From: Myxococcaceae bacterium
Lineage (GTDB): Bacteria; Myxococcota; Myxococcia; Myxococcales; Myxococcaceae
Reading direction: 5' to 3'
NCBI GenBank assembly: GCA_016793095.1
Contig: JAEUJQ010000058.1
Coordinates: 1-64,000, forward strand
Length of the DNA: 64,000 bases
Positions 17,958-26,390 of the stretch are shown here, one piece after another. The notes below the pieces were generated by a model. It worked only from the letters and a program-made list of their open reading frames with translations. It did not search any database and was not told the origin of the DNA. Each line of letters starts with the position of its first letter. The first letter of the stretch is position 1. Made by a program: the position numbers and the translations under genes.

Positions 17958-17968
17958 TCTCAGCGTCG

Positions 17969-19201
17969 ATGCGCTGCCTCGCTGCCCTGCTCGTGCTGGT
18001 GCTCTCGCCGGGCTGTGGCTGCGGCGGCGGCTCCGCTGGCCCTCGCGACGCGGGCTCGGGATCGGGGGCCGGACTGGGAGGTGTCTGGCCGCTGTGCCTC
18101 TTCACCAGGACGTGCGTGCCTGACGCAGGGCCTCCGCGCCCCAACTGCAGCGGCGCGACCTGCATGGGCTGCTGTGACACGAACGGCCTCTGCCAGACAG
18201 GCGACTCGTCCTTCCTCTGCGGCTCGTTCGGCAACGCGTGCATCGTCTGCCCCCAGTCCTTCGCCTGCGCGGGCGGGCTCTGCCAGCCGCTCAACCGGTG
18301 CGACGCGAGGTCGTGCTCGGGCTGCTGCGCGCTCGACGGGCGGTGCGTGGGGGGCCTCGATCAAAACGCCTGTGGCCTCGGCGGCGTGCCGTGCTCGACA
18401 TGCGGAGGTGGCAGCACCTGCTCCGGCGGCCAGTGCCGGACCCGCTGCGACGGAAGGACGTGCCCGGGCTGCTGCACCGGCGCCGGGCAATGCGTGAGCG
18501 GCTTCAGCGACGAGGCCTGCGGACGAGGCGGTAGCGTGTGCGGCGCCTGTCCGGAGAGTCTCCAGTGCAACAGCGCGGGCGTCTGTGAGGTGCGCTCGTG
18601 CGACGGGTGTCGTCCAGGCCAGTGCTGTCTCGGCGGCCAGTGTGTCGACACCTCGACCCAGCGCTGCGCGGTGGTTGGGCTGCCGAACGCCGCGTGCCGC
18701 GAGTGTGGCCCGGGGGAAGCGTGCGGCGATGGCACCGAGCTGGGGTTCTGCGTGCGGCCGGGCCAGCGGCCATTGGGCGACGCCTGCGTGTGGGACGGCG
18801 ACTGCGCGGCGGGGACGTCAGGCCGACCGGCCTGTCTGACCGGGCTGAGCTGGCCGCAGGGCTACTGCTCCGAGCGCTGCGACGCCGGGAGCTGCGGCCC
18901 GGGCGCGGTCTGCCAGCAGCGGCTCACGGGAGACGTGTGCCTCAAGGGCTGCGCGACAGCGGGGCTCGGCTGCTCGAGCCCGCAGACCGTCTGCGACGTC
19001 GTCGACGCCGGCCTCACCGGGTGCGTCCCGAAGTGCACCGCGAGCACGGCCTCTCTGCTGTGCGCCAGCGGGCGCTGCCACTCGGACGGGCGCTGTTGCG
19101 GCGTCAGCGGCCGGCCGTGCTGCGACACGGGCCTGGCCTGCGCCAGCTTGGGGCGGGATGGCGGCGCCTCGGCCTGCCTGGCTGACGGGACGTGCTCGTG
19201 A
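17969..19201 (+). CDS. Cys-rich secreted lipoprotein
   Basis: This 410-residue protein starts at the ATG before a signal ending LSPGC, a typical lipobox. After a Gly/Ser-rich linker, the whole mature chain is a series of Cys-rich modules such as CSGCC, CPGCCTGAGQCVSG and GQCCLGGQCVD, each 35-50 residues, with many CC pairs. This is a common type of large disulfide-rich surface protein in myxobacteria, of unknown function. The related Cys-rich part of the protein at 51147 shares the CPTGCC/GLCESG style. Its upstream region is formed by the last copy of a tandem repeat. Confidence 0.8.
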   Translation: MRCLAALLVLVLSPGCGCGGGSAGPRDAGSGSGAGLGGVWPLCLFTRTCVPDAGPPRPNCSGATCMGCCDTNGLCQTGDSSFLCGSFGNACIVCPQSFACAGGLCQPLNRCDARSCSGCCALDGRCVGGLDQNACGLGGVPCSTCGGGSTCSGGQCRTRCDGRTCPGCCTGAGQCVSGFSDEACGRGGSVCGACPESLQCNSAGVCEVRSCDGCRPGQCCLGGQCVDTSTQRCAVVGLPNAACRECGPGEACGDGTELGFCVRPGQRPLGDACVWDGDCAAGTSGRPACLTGLSWPQGYCSERCDAGSCGPGAVCQQRLTGDVCLKGCATAGLGCSSPQTVCDVVDAGLTGCVPKCTASTASLLCASGRCHSDGRCCGVSGRPCCDTGLACASLGRDGGASACLADGTCS

Positions 19202-19357
19202 GCGCCGCGCTTCGAGCTGTGATGTGACGCGCCAGAGCGTGCCGGGCAGGTCCTAGCGACTCCTGTCGACGCAGACTCCGCGGTCTGGCCCCCAGCCGCG
19301 AAGCGCACGGAGCGAATCCCGCTGGGCGTCAGCTTCGCCGGCGCGGAGAATCGCGAC

Positions 19358-20940
19358 ATGCTCCTGCTCACGGCCATGATCCTCGCAACTCCAGCGGACG
19401 GTGGAGTCGATCCGCAGCAGCTCGCCACCGCGCTCGCGCTCGACCTGACGAACGAGCGCTTCGAGGCGGCCGTCCGGCGCTTCGGTGACGGGCTCGCGAC
19501 CTCGCTCCCGCCCACGAGGATGGCGGCGGAGTGGCGAGGCCTCACCGCAGGGCTCGGGCCCTTCCAGCGCATCGGGACGGTCCAGCCGGCCCGGGAGCCC
19601 GGCGCCGTCATCGTCGAGTGCCTCTATGAGAAGGCGCCGCTGCACCTGCGCGTCAGCGTCGACGCCTCGGGGAAGGTGACCGGGCTGCGGCCGGGGTCGG
19701 GACGCCCGGACGCCGAGTTCGATGCGGCGGGGCGGGCGTTCGTGACGGCGCTCGTCGCGCGCAGTGGGCGAAGGCCGTGCAGGGCTTCTCCGCGACGATG
19801 GCGAAGGCGCTGCCAGAAGCGGCGCTCGAGCAGACGTGGGTCCAGACGACCGCGGCGGCGGGCGACTTCGAGAAGCTCGAAGACGTACGGCTCGACTCGA
19901 GCCCGCCGTTCACCATCGCCGAGGTCACCTGCGCGTTCTCGAAGCAGTCGCTGGTGACGAGGGTCGTCTTCGACGGCAACCTGCGCGTGAGCGGGCTCTT
20001 CTTCAAGCCTGCGTGGAGCCGGCCGGACTACGCCGACAGTTCCCGTTTCTCTGAGCGCTCAGTCACCGTCGGAACGAAGGCGCTGCCTCTGCCGGGCACG
20101 CTGACGCTTCCGCGCACCAGGGCGAAGGCGAAGGTGCCAGCCGTCGTGCTGGTCCACGGCTCAGGGCCCAACGACGCCGACGAGAGCGCCGGCCCCAACA
20201 AGCCCTTTCGTGATCTCGCCTGGGGCCTCGCGGCGAAGGGCATCGCGGTGCTGCGCTACCCGAAGCGGACCTACCACCATCGGGGCAAGCTCTCGGACGC
20301 CGACCTGCGGACGGTGAAGGAGGAGACGCTCGACGACGCGGTCACCGCGCTCGACGCCCTCAGCCGCCAGGCAGAGGTGGATCCGAAGCGCCTCTTCGTC
20401 CTCGGCCACAGCATGGGCGCCGGCCTCGGCCCGCGGCTGGCGACGATGGAGCCGCGCGTTCACGGGCTCGTCCTGCTCGCCGGTGCGACGCGCAAGCAGT
20501 GGCACCTCGTCGTCGAGCAGCGAAAGTACCTCGCGAGCCTGCGACCGGGCGCGCGCATGGACGAGGCCATTCGCCAGGCGGAGGAGGTGGCGAAGCGCCT
20601 CGACGCCCCCACGCTCCGACCGGACGAGCGCATCGACGGCGCGCCCGGCGAGTACTGGCTCGACCTGCGCAAAGACGATCCACCCGCTACCGCGGCGACG
20701 TTGTCCATCCCGCTCCTCGTGCTGCAGGGAGAGCGGGACTACCAGGTGACGATGACGGACTTCGCCGGCTGGAAGAGGGCGCTCGAGGGCAAGCGCAACG
20801 TCACGCTCAAGAGCTACCCGGCGCTCAACCACCTCTTCCTGCCAGGCGTCGGCCAGTCGTCACCTGATGAGTACGACCAGCCGGGCCACATTCCGGCCGA
20901 GGTGATCGACGACATCGCGAGGTGGCTGCTCAGCCACTGA
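19358..20940 (+). pseudogene. DUF3887 / alpha-beta hydrolase gene with an apparent frameshift
   Basis: A signal-bearing first part (19358 to about 19757) contains a DUF3887-type module and ends in AAGRAFVTALVAR. The continuation QWAKAVQGFSATMAKALPE, which begins a second DUF3887 repeat, lies in another frame. One missing base within 19755-19762 restores a single chain of about 527 residues. After the second repeat comes a serine hydrolase: VLVHGSGPND oxyanion loop, nucleophile LGHSMGAG, Asp in GERDYQV and His in ALNHLF. All catalytic residues are intact, so a sequencing error or recent inactivation are both possible. The downstream frame has a possible GTG/ATG restart near 19777 but would lack the signal peptide. 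Confidence 0.8.
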
Positions 20941-20954
20941 CCAATCGCCGTCCC

Positions 20955-23243
20955 TCAGCGCACGCGCCGGCGGAGGAGGCCCAGGGCGAGCAACAGCAGC
21001 GGCGAGAGCTCGGCCGACGAGCACCCGAGGCAACCGCTCGCCGGCGGCTTCGCGACGCACTGGCCCATGCTGCACGTCTGCGTCGTCGCGCAGGAGCGGC
21101 ACTCGGCGCCACCCATGCCGCAACGCTCGCTCGACGCGAACGTCACGCAGACGCCGCTCATGCAGCAGCCAGAGCAGTTCGTCGCACCGCAGGTGAGGGA
21201 GGCGCCCGCGCCGGTGCCTCCTCCTGTGACCGAGCCTCCGCCAACGGCCGAGCCGCCCGCCGCCGAGCCGCCTCCCGCTGAGCCGCCTGCCGCCGACCCA
21301 CCTCCCGCTGAGCCACCTCCCGCTGAGCCACCTCCCGCTGAGCCGCCTGCCGCCGAGCCACCTCCCGCCGAGCCGCCTCCCGCCGAGCCACCTCCCGCCG
21401 AACCACCTCCCGCCGAGCCACCTCCCGCCGAACCACCTGCCGCCGAGCCACCTCCCGCGGCGCCCCCGCCAGCCGCCCCACCGCCCGCCGACCCACCGCC
21501 CGTCCCACCGCCGGGGAGACAGACATTGGTGCCGCTCAGGTTCGTGCAGGTGAAGCCGCTCGCGCACGGCACTGGCGCGGTCGGCGTGCAGAGGGTGCGG
21601 CAGGTTCCGGACACGCAGCGCAGGCCGTTCGCGCAGATGGCGATGGGCGGGGTCACCGGACAGGCCTGGCCTTCCTGGGCGATCTCGGCCGCGCCGCACG
21701 CGCAGACGCCACCGCCGCCAGAGAGCGGTCCGCATGCCGGGCAGGTGCCGGGGCTCGACGGGTTACAGGGCGCGCGACACAGGCCGGCGACGCAGAGGAG
21801 GCCCGACTGGCAGGGCGTCGTCCCACTGCAGGCCTGGCACAACGCTGCGCCCGACGCGGGCACGCACACGCGCGCGGTGTCACTCGACAGCCCGACGCAC
21901 TGGGTGCCGGAGCCGCACGTCGTCGCGGTGCACCCCATGCACGAGCCCATGCCGTTGCAGCACGCCCGGCAGAACGCCAGGTTCGCGTCCATCGCGTCGG
22001 TGATGCACATGCCGCACATGTTGCAGACGCCCGACACGTCGCAGCGGTCTCCGACGTTGCCCGTCGGCGTGCAGGTGCCGTTGGTGCAGCCGTAGCCCGG
22101 CGCGCAGTCGGTCGCGACCGTCGCCGGCGTGCACTGGTTGGTGCAGGCGTTCATCGGCACGCAGTACGACGAGCTGCCAGCCGTGGAGCACTGGTACCCC
22201 GGGCCGCAGGCGTTGGTGACGGACGGGTTGCAGGTCGAGGAGCACCAGTTGAACCCGTTGCCGTCGGTGAGGCAGTGGCCCGTCGAGCAGTCGGCGCCCG
22301 ACGCGCAGAACCGGCACAGATCCGACGCCCCCAGCTGCGGCAGGCACGCAAAGCCGGCCGTCGAGGCCTGACACGTGAAGCCCGTCGGGCACGGCGCCCC
22401 GGCGGCGGCGCAGTCCTGCGTGCAGATGAGGTTGGTCGAGCCGGTCGGCCCCTCACACACCCGGCCCCCCGTGCACTGAGACGGCAGCGAACAGGCCGCG
22501 CCCTGACCGCCTGACGCGCCCGGGTACATGGTGCACAGATCGCTGATGTCCGGCGCGAGCAGGTTGCGCTTGATGGTGCCGGCGCCGACCGACGGGTTCA
22601 TCACCGCGTTGCCCGACGTCGTGTGATCGAGCCCGATGAAGTGGCCCGCCTCGTGGGTGACGACCGACTCGTAGTCGATGGCCGACGAGCGCCCATCGCT
22701 GGCCCAGGCGGTGTTGTTGTTCAGCTCCATGTCGGCGTCGGTGATCTCACCCGGGAAGAACGAGGTGATGGTGACGCCCAGGGTGCCGCTGCCGTGCCGC
22801 CAGAAGTTCCCTCCGAGCCAGATGACGTTGTTGTTGCCGTCGTTCCCGTTGATGGCCGTGGTGCCGGTCGGCGAGGCGTAGGTGCCCTGGTACTCGAAGT
22901 TCATCGAGGTGCCGCAGGTGAGCGAGGTGTTCGCGACCGACCAGCGGGCGAAAGACGCCTGCATGCCGGTCAGCACCGCCGAGTAGGGCACCTGCTGCGC
23001 GCCGTTGAGCACCGTGGCGCTCGTGCCTGAGCCGGTCGAGGTGGTGCGGTTCCAGACGGCCGTGGCGAAGCGCACCTCGGGGTAGCACCTGCCGGTGAGG
23101 CAGGTGAGGTTCTGGCTCGTCTGGTTGGTGGCGCGGACGCGGCACGTGGTGCTGCACGGGTCGAGGGGCCAGCGCTGCGAGCTGGGGTTCGCCAGGGCCG
23201 AGGCGCCGGCCAGCAGCGCGAAGGCGAGGACGACGCGGCTCAT
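20955..23243 (-). CDS. Matrixin-like metalloprotease with Cys-rich region and MYXO-CTERM tail
   Basis: This 762-residue secreted protein has a signal peptide ending ASALA. A metzincin domain follows with the zinc site HEAGHFIGLDH at 197-207 and a Met-turn NAVMNPS. A long region of Cys-rich modules (about 230-560) follows. Then comes a Gly/Ala/Ser tandem linker made of GGGSAGGGSA-type units, another Cys-rich module, and the C-terminal GCLGCSS motif, hydrophobic helix and RRRVR. That tail is the MYXO-CTERM signal for surface anchoring. The start overlaps the stop of the upstream gene by 4 bp (ATGA), so the two are coupled. Likely role: surface protease for predation or matrix turnover, by inference. 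Confidence 0.9.
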   Translation of the reverse strand: MSRVVLAFALLAGASALANPSSQRWPLDPCSTTCRVRATNQTSQNLTCLTGRCYPEVRFATAVWNRTTSTGSGTSATVLNGAQQVPYSAVLTGMQASFARWSVANTSLTCGTSMNFEYQGTYASPTGTTAINGNDGNNNVIWLGGNFWRHGSGTLGVTITSFFPGEITDADMELNNNTAWASDGRSSAIDYESVVTHEAGHFIGLDHTTSGNAVMNPSVGAGTIKRNLLAPDISDLCTMYPGASGGQGAACSLPSQCTGGRVCEGPTGSTNLICTQDCAAAGAPCPTGFTCQASTAGFACLPQLGASDLCRFCASGADCSTGHCLTDGNGFNWCSSTCNPSVTNACGPGYQCSTAGSSSYCVPMNACTNQCTPATVATDCAPGYGCTNGTCTPTGNVGDRCDVSGVCNMCGMCITDAMDANLAFCRACCNGMGSCMGCTATTCGSGTQCVGLSSDTARVCVPASGAALCQACSGTTPCQSGLLCVAGLCRAPCNPSSPGTCPACGPLSGGGGVCACGAAEIAQEGQACPVTPPIAICANGLRCVSGTCRTLCTPTAPVPCASGFTCTNLSGTNVCLPGGGTGGGSAGGGAAGGGAAGGGSAAGGSAGGGSAGGGSAGGGSAGGGSAGGGSAAGGSAGGGSAGGGSAGGGSAAGGSAGGGSAAGGSAVGGGSVTGGGTGAGASLTCGATNCSGCCMSGVCVTFASSERCGMGGAECRSCATTQTCSMGQCVAKPPASGCLGCSSAELSPLLLLALGLLRRRVR

Positions 23244-23797
23244 CGCGCGCCGCCCTTCACGGCCGCCCGCAGGCGCGCGAGGAAGGCGTCAGCGAAGCCG
23301 AGCACCTCGTGGGCATCGACGGGGCGAATGAGCCCCCGCTGGCCCGGCGAGGCGAACGTGAGGCCCGAGAGGTCTCGCGTGGCGATGGTCTGACCGCCCT
23401 TCTGCACCAGCGACACCCTGGCAGCGCTCATCGCGACGGGCACGAAGGCGTCGGGCGCGTCCACGGCTGGCTCGAGGAACAGCACCACGTCTTCCCCGGG
23501 CGTGAAGGAGGCGACGCCGGAGACGCGCTGGCTGAACCCGTTGAGGGTGCCGCCCGGCTGTTTGACGAGCACCGTCGTGCGCGCCGGCCCCTTGAGCACC
23601 TCGCGGACGACGACCTCGGAGGTCGTCCAGAGACCCGCGTGCGCCTCGTCCCACTGGGTGTCCACGCGGTGGACCGTGCCGCGAAGGACGAGCGGCGCGC
23701 GGGTCGCCATCTCTTCCATCGACATCGACAGCACGACGGTGGCGAGCGCGGACAACGGCGCGAGCAGCGCCAGCACGAGCAGGGATCGTCGGGACAT
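23240..23797 (-). CDS. Hypothetical secreted protein coupled to the matrixin
   Basis: This 185-residue protein has a signal peptide (LLVLALLAPLSALA) and a mature part opening SMSMEEMATRAPLVLRGTV, followed by a beta-rich core (TSEVVVREVLKG, VLVKQPGG, FTPGEDVVLFLEP). No enzyme motif is visible and I do not recognise a named family. Its ATGA overlap with the matrixin gene implies coordinated production; a chaperone or inhibitor for the protease is a guess. A GGAGGACAGGAG stretch precedes the ATG. Confidence 0.75.
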   Translation of the reverse strand: MSRRSLLVLALLAPLSALATVVLSMSMEEMATRAPLVLRGTVHRVDTQWDEAHAGLWTTSEVVVREVLKGPARTTVLVKQPGGTLNGFSQRVSGVASFTPGEDVVLFLEPAVDAPDAFVPVAMSAARVSLVQKGGQTIATRDLSGLTFASPGQRGLIRPVDAHEVLGFADAFLARLRAAVKGGAR

Positions 23798-23925
23798 TGC
23801 GTGACTCCTGTCCTCCCCGGCCGGGAGAACGCGCTCCCTGTGTAGCGGGGCGCGGGCGGCTTGCCAACACGAGCGCCGCAGCGCGTGGTTGCCGGGGGCT
23901 TGCGTGCGAGCGAGAACCGCGCTCC

Positions 23926-24606
23926 ATGGCTCGGCGCTTCTTCGTCACCGGCACGGACACGGGGGTCGGCAAGACACAGGTGAGCTGCGCGCTCCTGCGG
24001 GCGCTGGCCAGGCAGGGCGCGAGCCCGTTCGCCTTCAAGCCCTTCGAGAGCGGCATGAGCTCGCTCGACGCGCCCGGTGACTCGCTGGCGCTCCAGGCGG
24101 CGGCGGGCGGCTGGCAGTCCCTCGACACCATCAGCCTGTTCCGCTTCCGTGCGCCGCTGGCCCCCGGCATCGCCGCGAAGGTGGAGCGGCGCCCCACCTC
24201 GTGGGCGCGCCTGCTGAAGAGGTTCTCGGCTTTTGGGCGGCGGCCGGGCGTGGTGGAGGGCGCGGGCGGGCTCCACGTGCCCCTCGACGCGCGGCACGAC
24301 GTCATCGACCTGATGGAGGCGCTGCGCCTGCCGGTGGTGGTGGTGGCGCGCGCGGGCCTGGGCACGGTGAACCACACGACGCTGACGCTCGACGCGCTGG
24401 CGGCGCACAGGCTGGGCGTGGCGGCCGTGGTCCTGGTGCACACGCAGCCGGCCGACGAGGCGTCCCGGTACAACCCGGCCGAGCTGCAGCGGCGGTTCCC
24501 TCGGGTACGCTTCCTCGGGCCGGTGCCGTTCGAGCGCGACGGGGCGAAGCGCGCGCGGGCCTTCGACCGCGTCACGGCCGGTCTCGTGCGCCTCCCTCAG
24601 TCATGA
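23926..24606 (+). CDS. bioD: Dethiobiotin synthetase
   Basis: This 226-residue protein converts 7,8-diaminopelargonate, CO2 and ATP to dethiobiotin, the penultimate step of biotin synthesis. The P-loop is GTDTGVGKT (9-17), and FKPFESG and VVEGAGGLHVPL are the family's substrate and Mg/ATP motifs. The length is normal. No other bio genes are near, so the pathway is scattered or this copy stands alone. It lies divergent from the secreted-protein/matrixin pair. Confidence 0.93.
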   Translation: MARRFFVTGTDTGVGKTQVSCALLRALARQGASPFAFKPFESGMSSLDAPGDSLALQAAAGGWQSLDTISLFRFRAPLAPGIAAKVERRPTSWARLLKRFSAFGRRPGVVEGAGGLHVPLDARHDVIDLMEALRLPVVVVARAGLGTVNHTTLTLDALAAHRLGVAAVVLVHTQPADEASRYNPAELQRRFPRVRFLGPVPFERDGAKRARAFDRVTAGLVRLPQS

Positions 24607-24730
24607 AGCGCGCGGTCGTCGGCCTGGCGGAAGCGCTGCGGCGGGGCTCGACGTCGTGACTCCACGCCCCTCATCGGCGAGGAGAGCAGCGCCATGCGCG
24701 CTCCGCTCGAGGAGGACGTGCTCGGGCGCG

Positions 24731-26314
24731 CTACGGGCAGCCGACGTACGCGAAGTACAGCTCGGTGTTGCCGGCGCCGTGGCGGTCGTCGCGCCAGCAG
24801 AACGCGAACGTCGAGCCGTTCCACAGCGCGGTGGTGAACGTCGACGAGCCCGAGCCGCTCGACAGCTTCAGGTCGTTCCCGTTCTTCACGCCGACGCCAG
24901 AGAGCTGCATGAAGTAGATGGCCGGCCGGCCGGTGGTGAGCCGCTCGTCCTGCCATGAGACGCCGTACTCGAAGCCGTTCCAGTCGATGCTGGGGTAGCC
25001 CGAGAAACCCGACGCGGAGGTGAGGCGCACCTCGCCGCCCAGCTTCCCGCCCTGCTCGTCGAGCCGCTGGAAGTAGACCTCGGCGTTCCCGTCGCGCGTG
25101 TCGTGCCAGACGAGCGCCCACTCGCGGCGATCGGGGTTCCAGGCGAGGTCGGCCCAGGCGGAGTCCGCCGGGTTGCTGGTGACGCGCACCTCGTTGCCGA
25201 TGAGCTGGCCGTTGGGGTCGAGGCGGCGGAAGTAGATCTCCCGGTTCCCGTCGCGCCAGTCGGTCCACGCGAGGCCAAAGGCCTGGCCGCCCCACTTGAG
25301 AATGGGGTACCCCTGTCGCTGCGGATCCGTCGTGACGCGCACCTCGTTGCCGAGGCGGGTGCCGCTGGCGTCGAAGCGCATGAAGAAGAGGTCGTGCCGG
25401 TTCGCGCCGGCGCGCTCGTCTTCCCACGCCACCGCGAACTCGGAGCCCGTCCACACGACGTCGGGCCAGTCGGAGTCGAGCGGCGCGGAGGTGAGGCGCA
25501 CGGGCGCCCCCAGCGGCTGACCGGTGTTCGAGACGGCGCGGAAGTAGAGCTCGAGGTTGTCCACGGAGTCGTCGGCGTAGACGAGCCCCCAGCGCGCGCC
25601 GTTGAAGGCCATGGCCGGGTGCGTGGAGGCGCCGGGCGTGGTGCTGATGCGCACGTCGCCGCCCTGCCGCCGGCCCTGCTTGTCGAGGGTGGCGAAGTAG
25701 ATGTCTCCGCGCTGCGAGGCGCCGTCGCGCAGGTCCTGCCACGCGAGGCCGAAGCCGGTGGTCGAGCTGGCGATGTAGACGAAGTCGCTCGACGCCGGGT
25801 CGTTCGTGAGGCGCAGATCGCCAGACGCGTTCGTCAGCAGCCCCTCATCGACAGTGCCGTCGCAGTCGTCGTCCTTCCCGTTGCACGTCTCGGTGCCGGG
25901 GGCGCCGGGCCTGCACTGCTGCACCTGCCCCATCACGCAGGTGGACTGCACCGAGGCGCACTCGCCGACCCCGCACATCGCGGGCATGAGGTTCTCGTCC
26001 ACGCCGCCGTTGCAGTCATCGTCGAGGCCGTTGCACGTCTCAGCCACCGGAGCGCCCGGCGTGCAGGTGTTGGGCGCTCCCTCGAGACAGCCGGGCACGC
26101 TGCGCCGGCAGGCCCCGATGCCGCACTCGAGCTCGGGCAGGGCCTCGTCGATGAGCGTGTCGCAGTCGTCGTCGCGGCCGTTGCAGACCTCGACCGAGGG
26201 GAAGCACTCGGGCGGCAGGCCGGCGTCCTCTTCCTTCACGAGCTGAACACGGGGGCCCGAGCAGGTGCAGCCCGCGAGGAGGGAGAGGACGAGGAGGAGA
26301 CCGGCTCCGCGCAT
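24731..26314 (-). CDS. MopE-repeat lipoprotein with beta-propeller-like region
   Basis: This 527-residue lipoprotein has a signal ending LLAGC (Cys 16). Residues about 40-170 hold three MopE-type units, each with CNGxDDDCD or CNGxDDDCN followed by VDE/IDE, a predicted Ca/metal-binding motif common in myxobacteria. The remaining 350 residues are seven or so repeats of about 48 residues with a W-x-D-x-R-DG and [ED][IV]YF[RQ]RLD pattern, typical of a beta-propeller. The start was chosen at the ATG before the signal; the frame is open further upstream. No enzymatic motif is visible; it is probably a surface binding protein. Confidence 0.85.
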   Translation of the reverse strand: MRGAGLLLVLSLLAGCTCSGPRVQLVKEEDAGLPPECFPSVEVCNGRDDDCDTLIDEALPELECGIGACRRSVPGCLEGAPNTCTPGAPVAETCNGLDDDCNGGVDENLMPAMCGVGECASVQSTCVMGQVQQCRPGAPGTETCNGKDDDCDGTVDEGLLTNASGDLRLTNDPASSDFVYIASSTTGFGLAWQDLRDGASQRGDIYFATLDKQGRRQGGDVRISTTPGASTHPAMAFNGARWGLVYADDSVDNLELYFRAVSNTGQPLGAPVRLTSAPLDSDWPDVVWTGSEFAVAWEDERAGANRHDLFFMRFDASGTRLGNEVRVTTDPQRQGYPILKWGGQAFGLAWTDWRDGNREIYFRRLDPNGQLIGNEVRVTSNPADSAWADLAWNPDRREWALVWHDTRDGNAEVYFQRLDEQGGKLGGEVRLTSASGFSGYPSIDWNGFEYGVSWQDERLTTGRPAIYFMQLSGVGVKNGNDLKLSSGSGSSTFTTALWNGSTFAFCWRDDRHGAGNTELYFAYVGCP

Positions 26315-26390
26315 GAGGGCCCTGTGGCACAGATCGGCCCCTCGAGTCACCCCACCCCCGGAGATGTCATTTCGATGTGACGAGAACGCG

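Noticed and set aside
23797-23925. Upstream extension of the bioD frame
   Set aside because: The family begins at ARRFFVTGTDTG; sequence before it has no homologous character.
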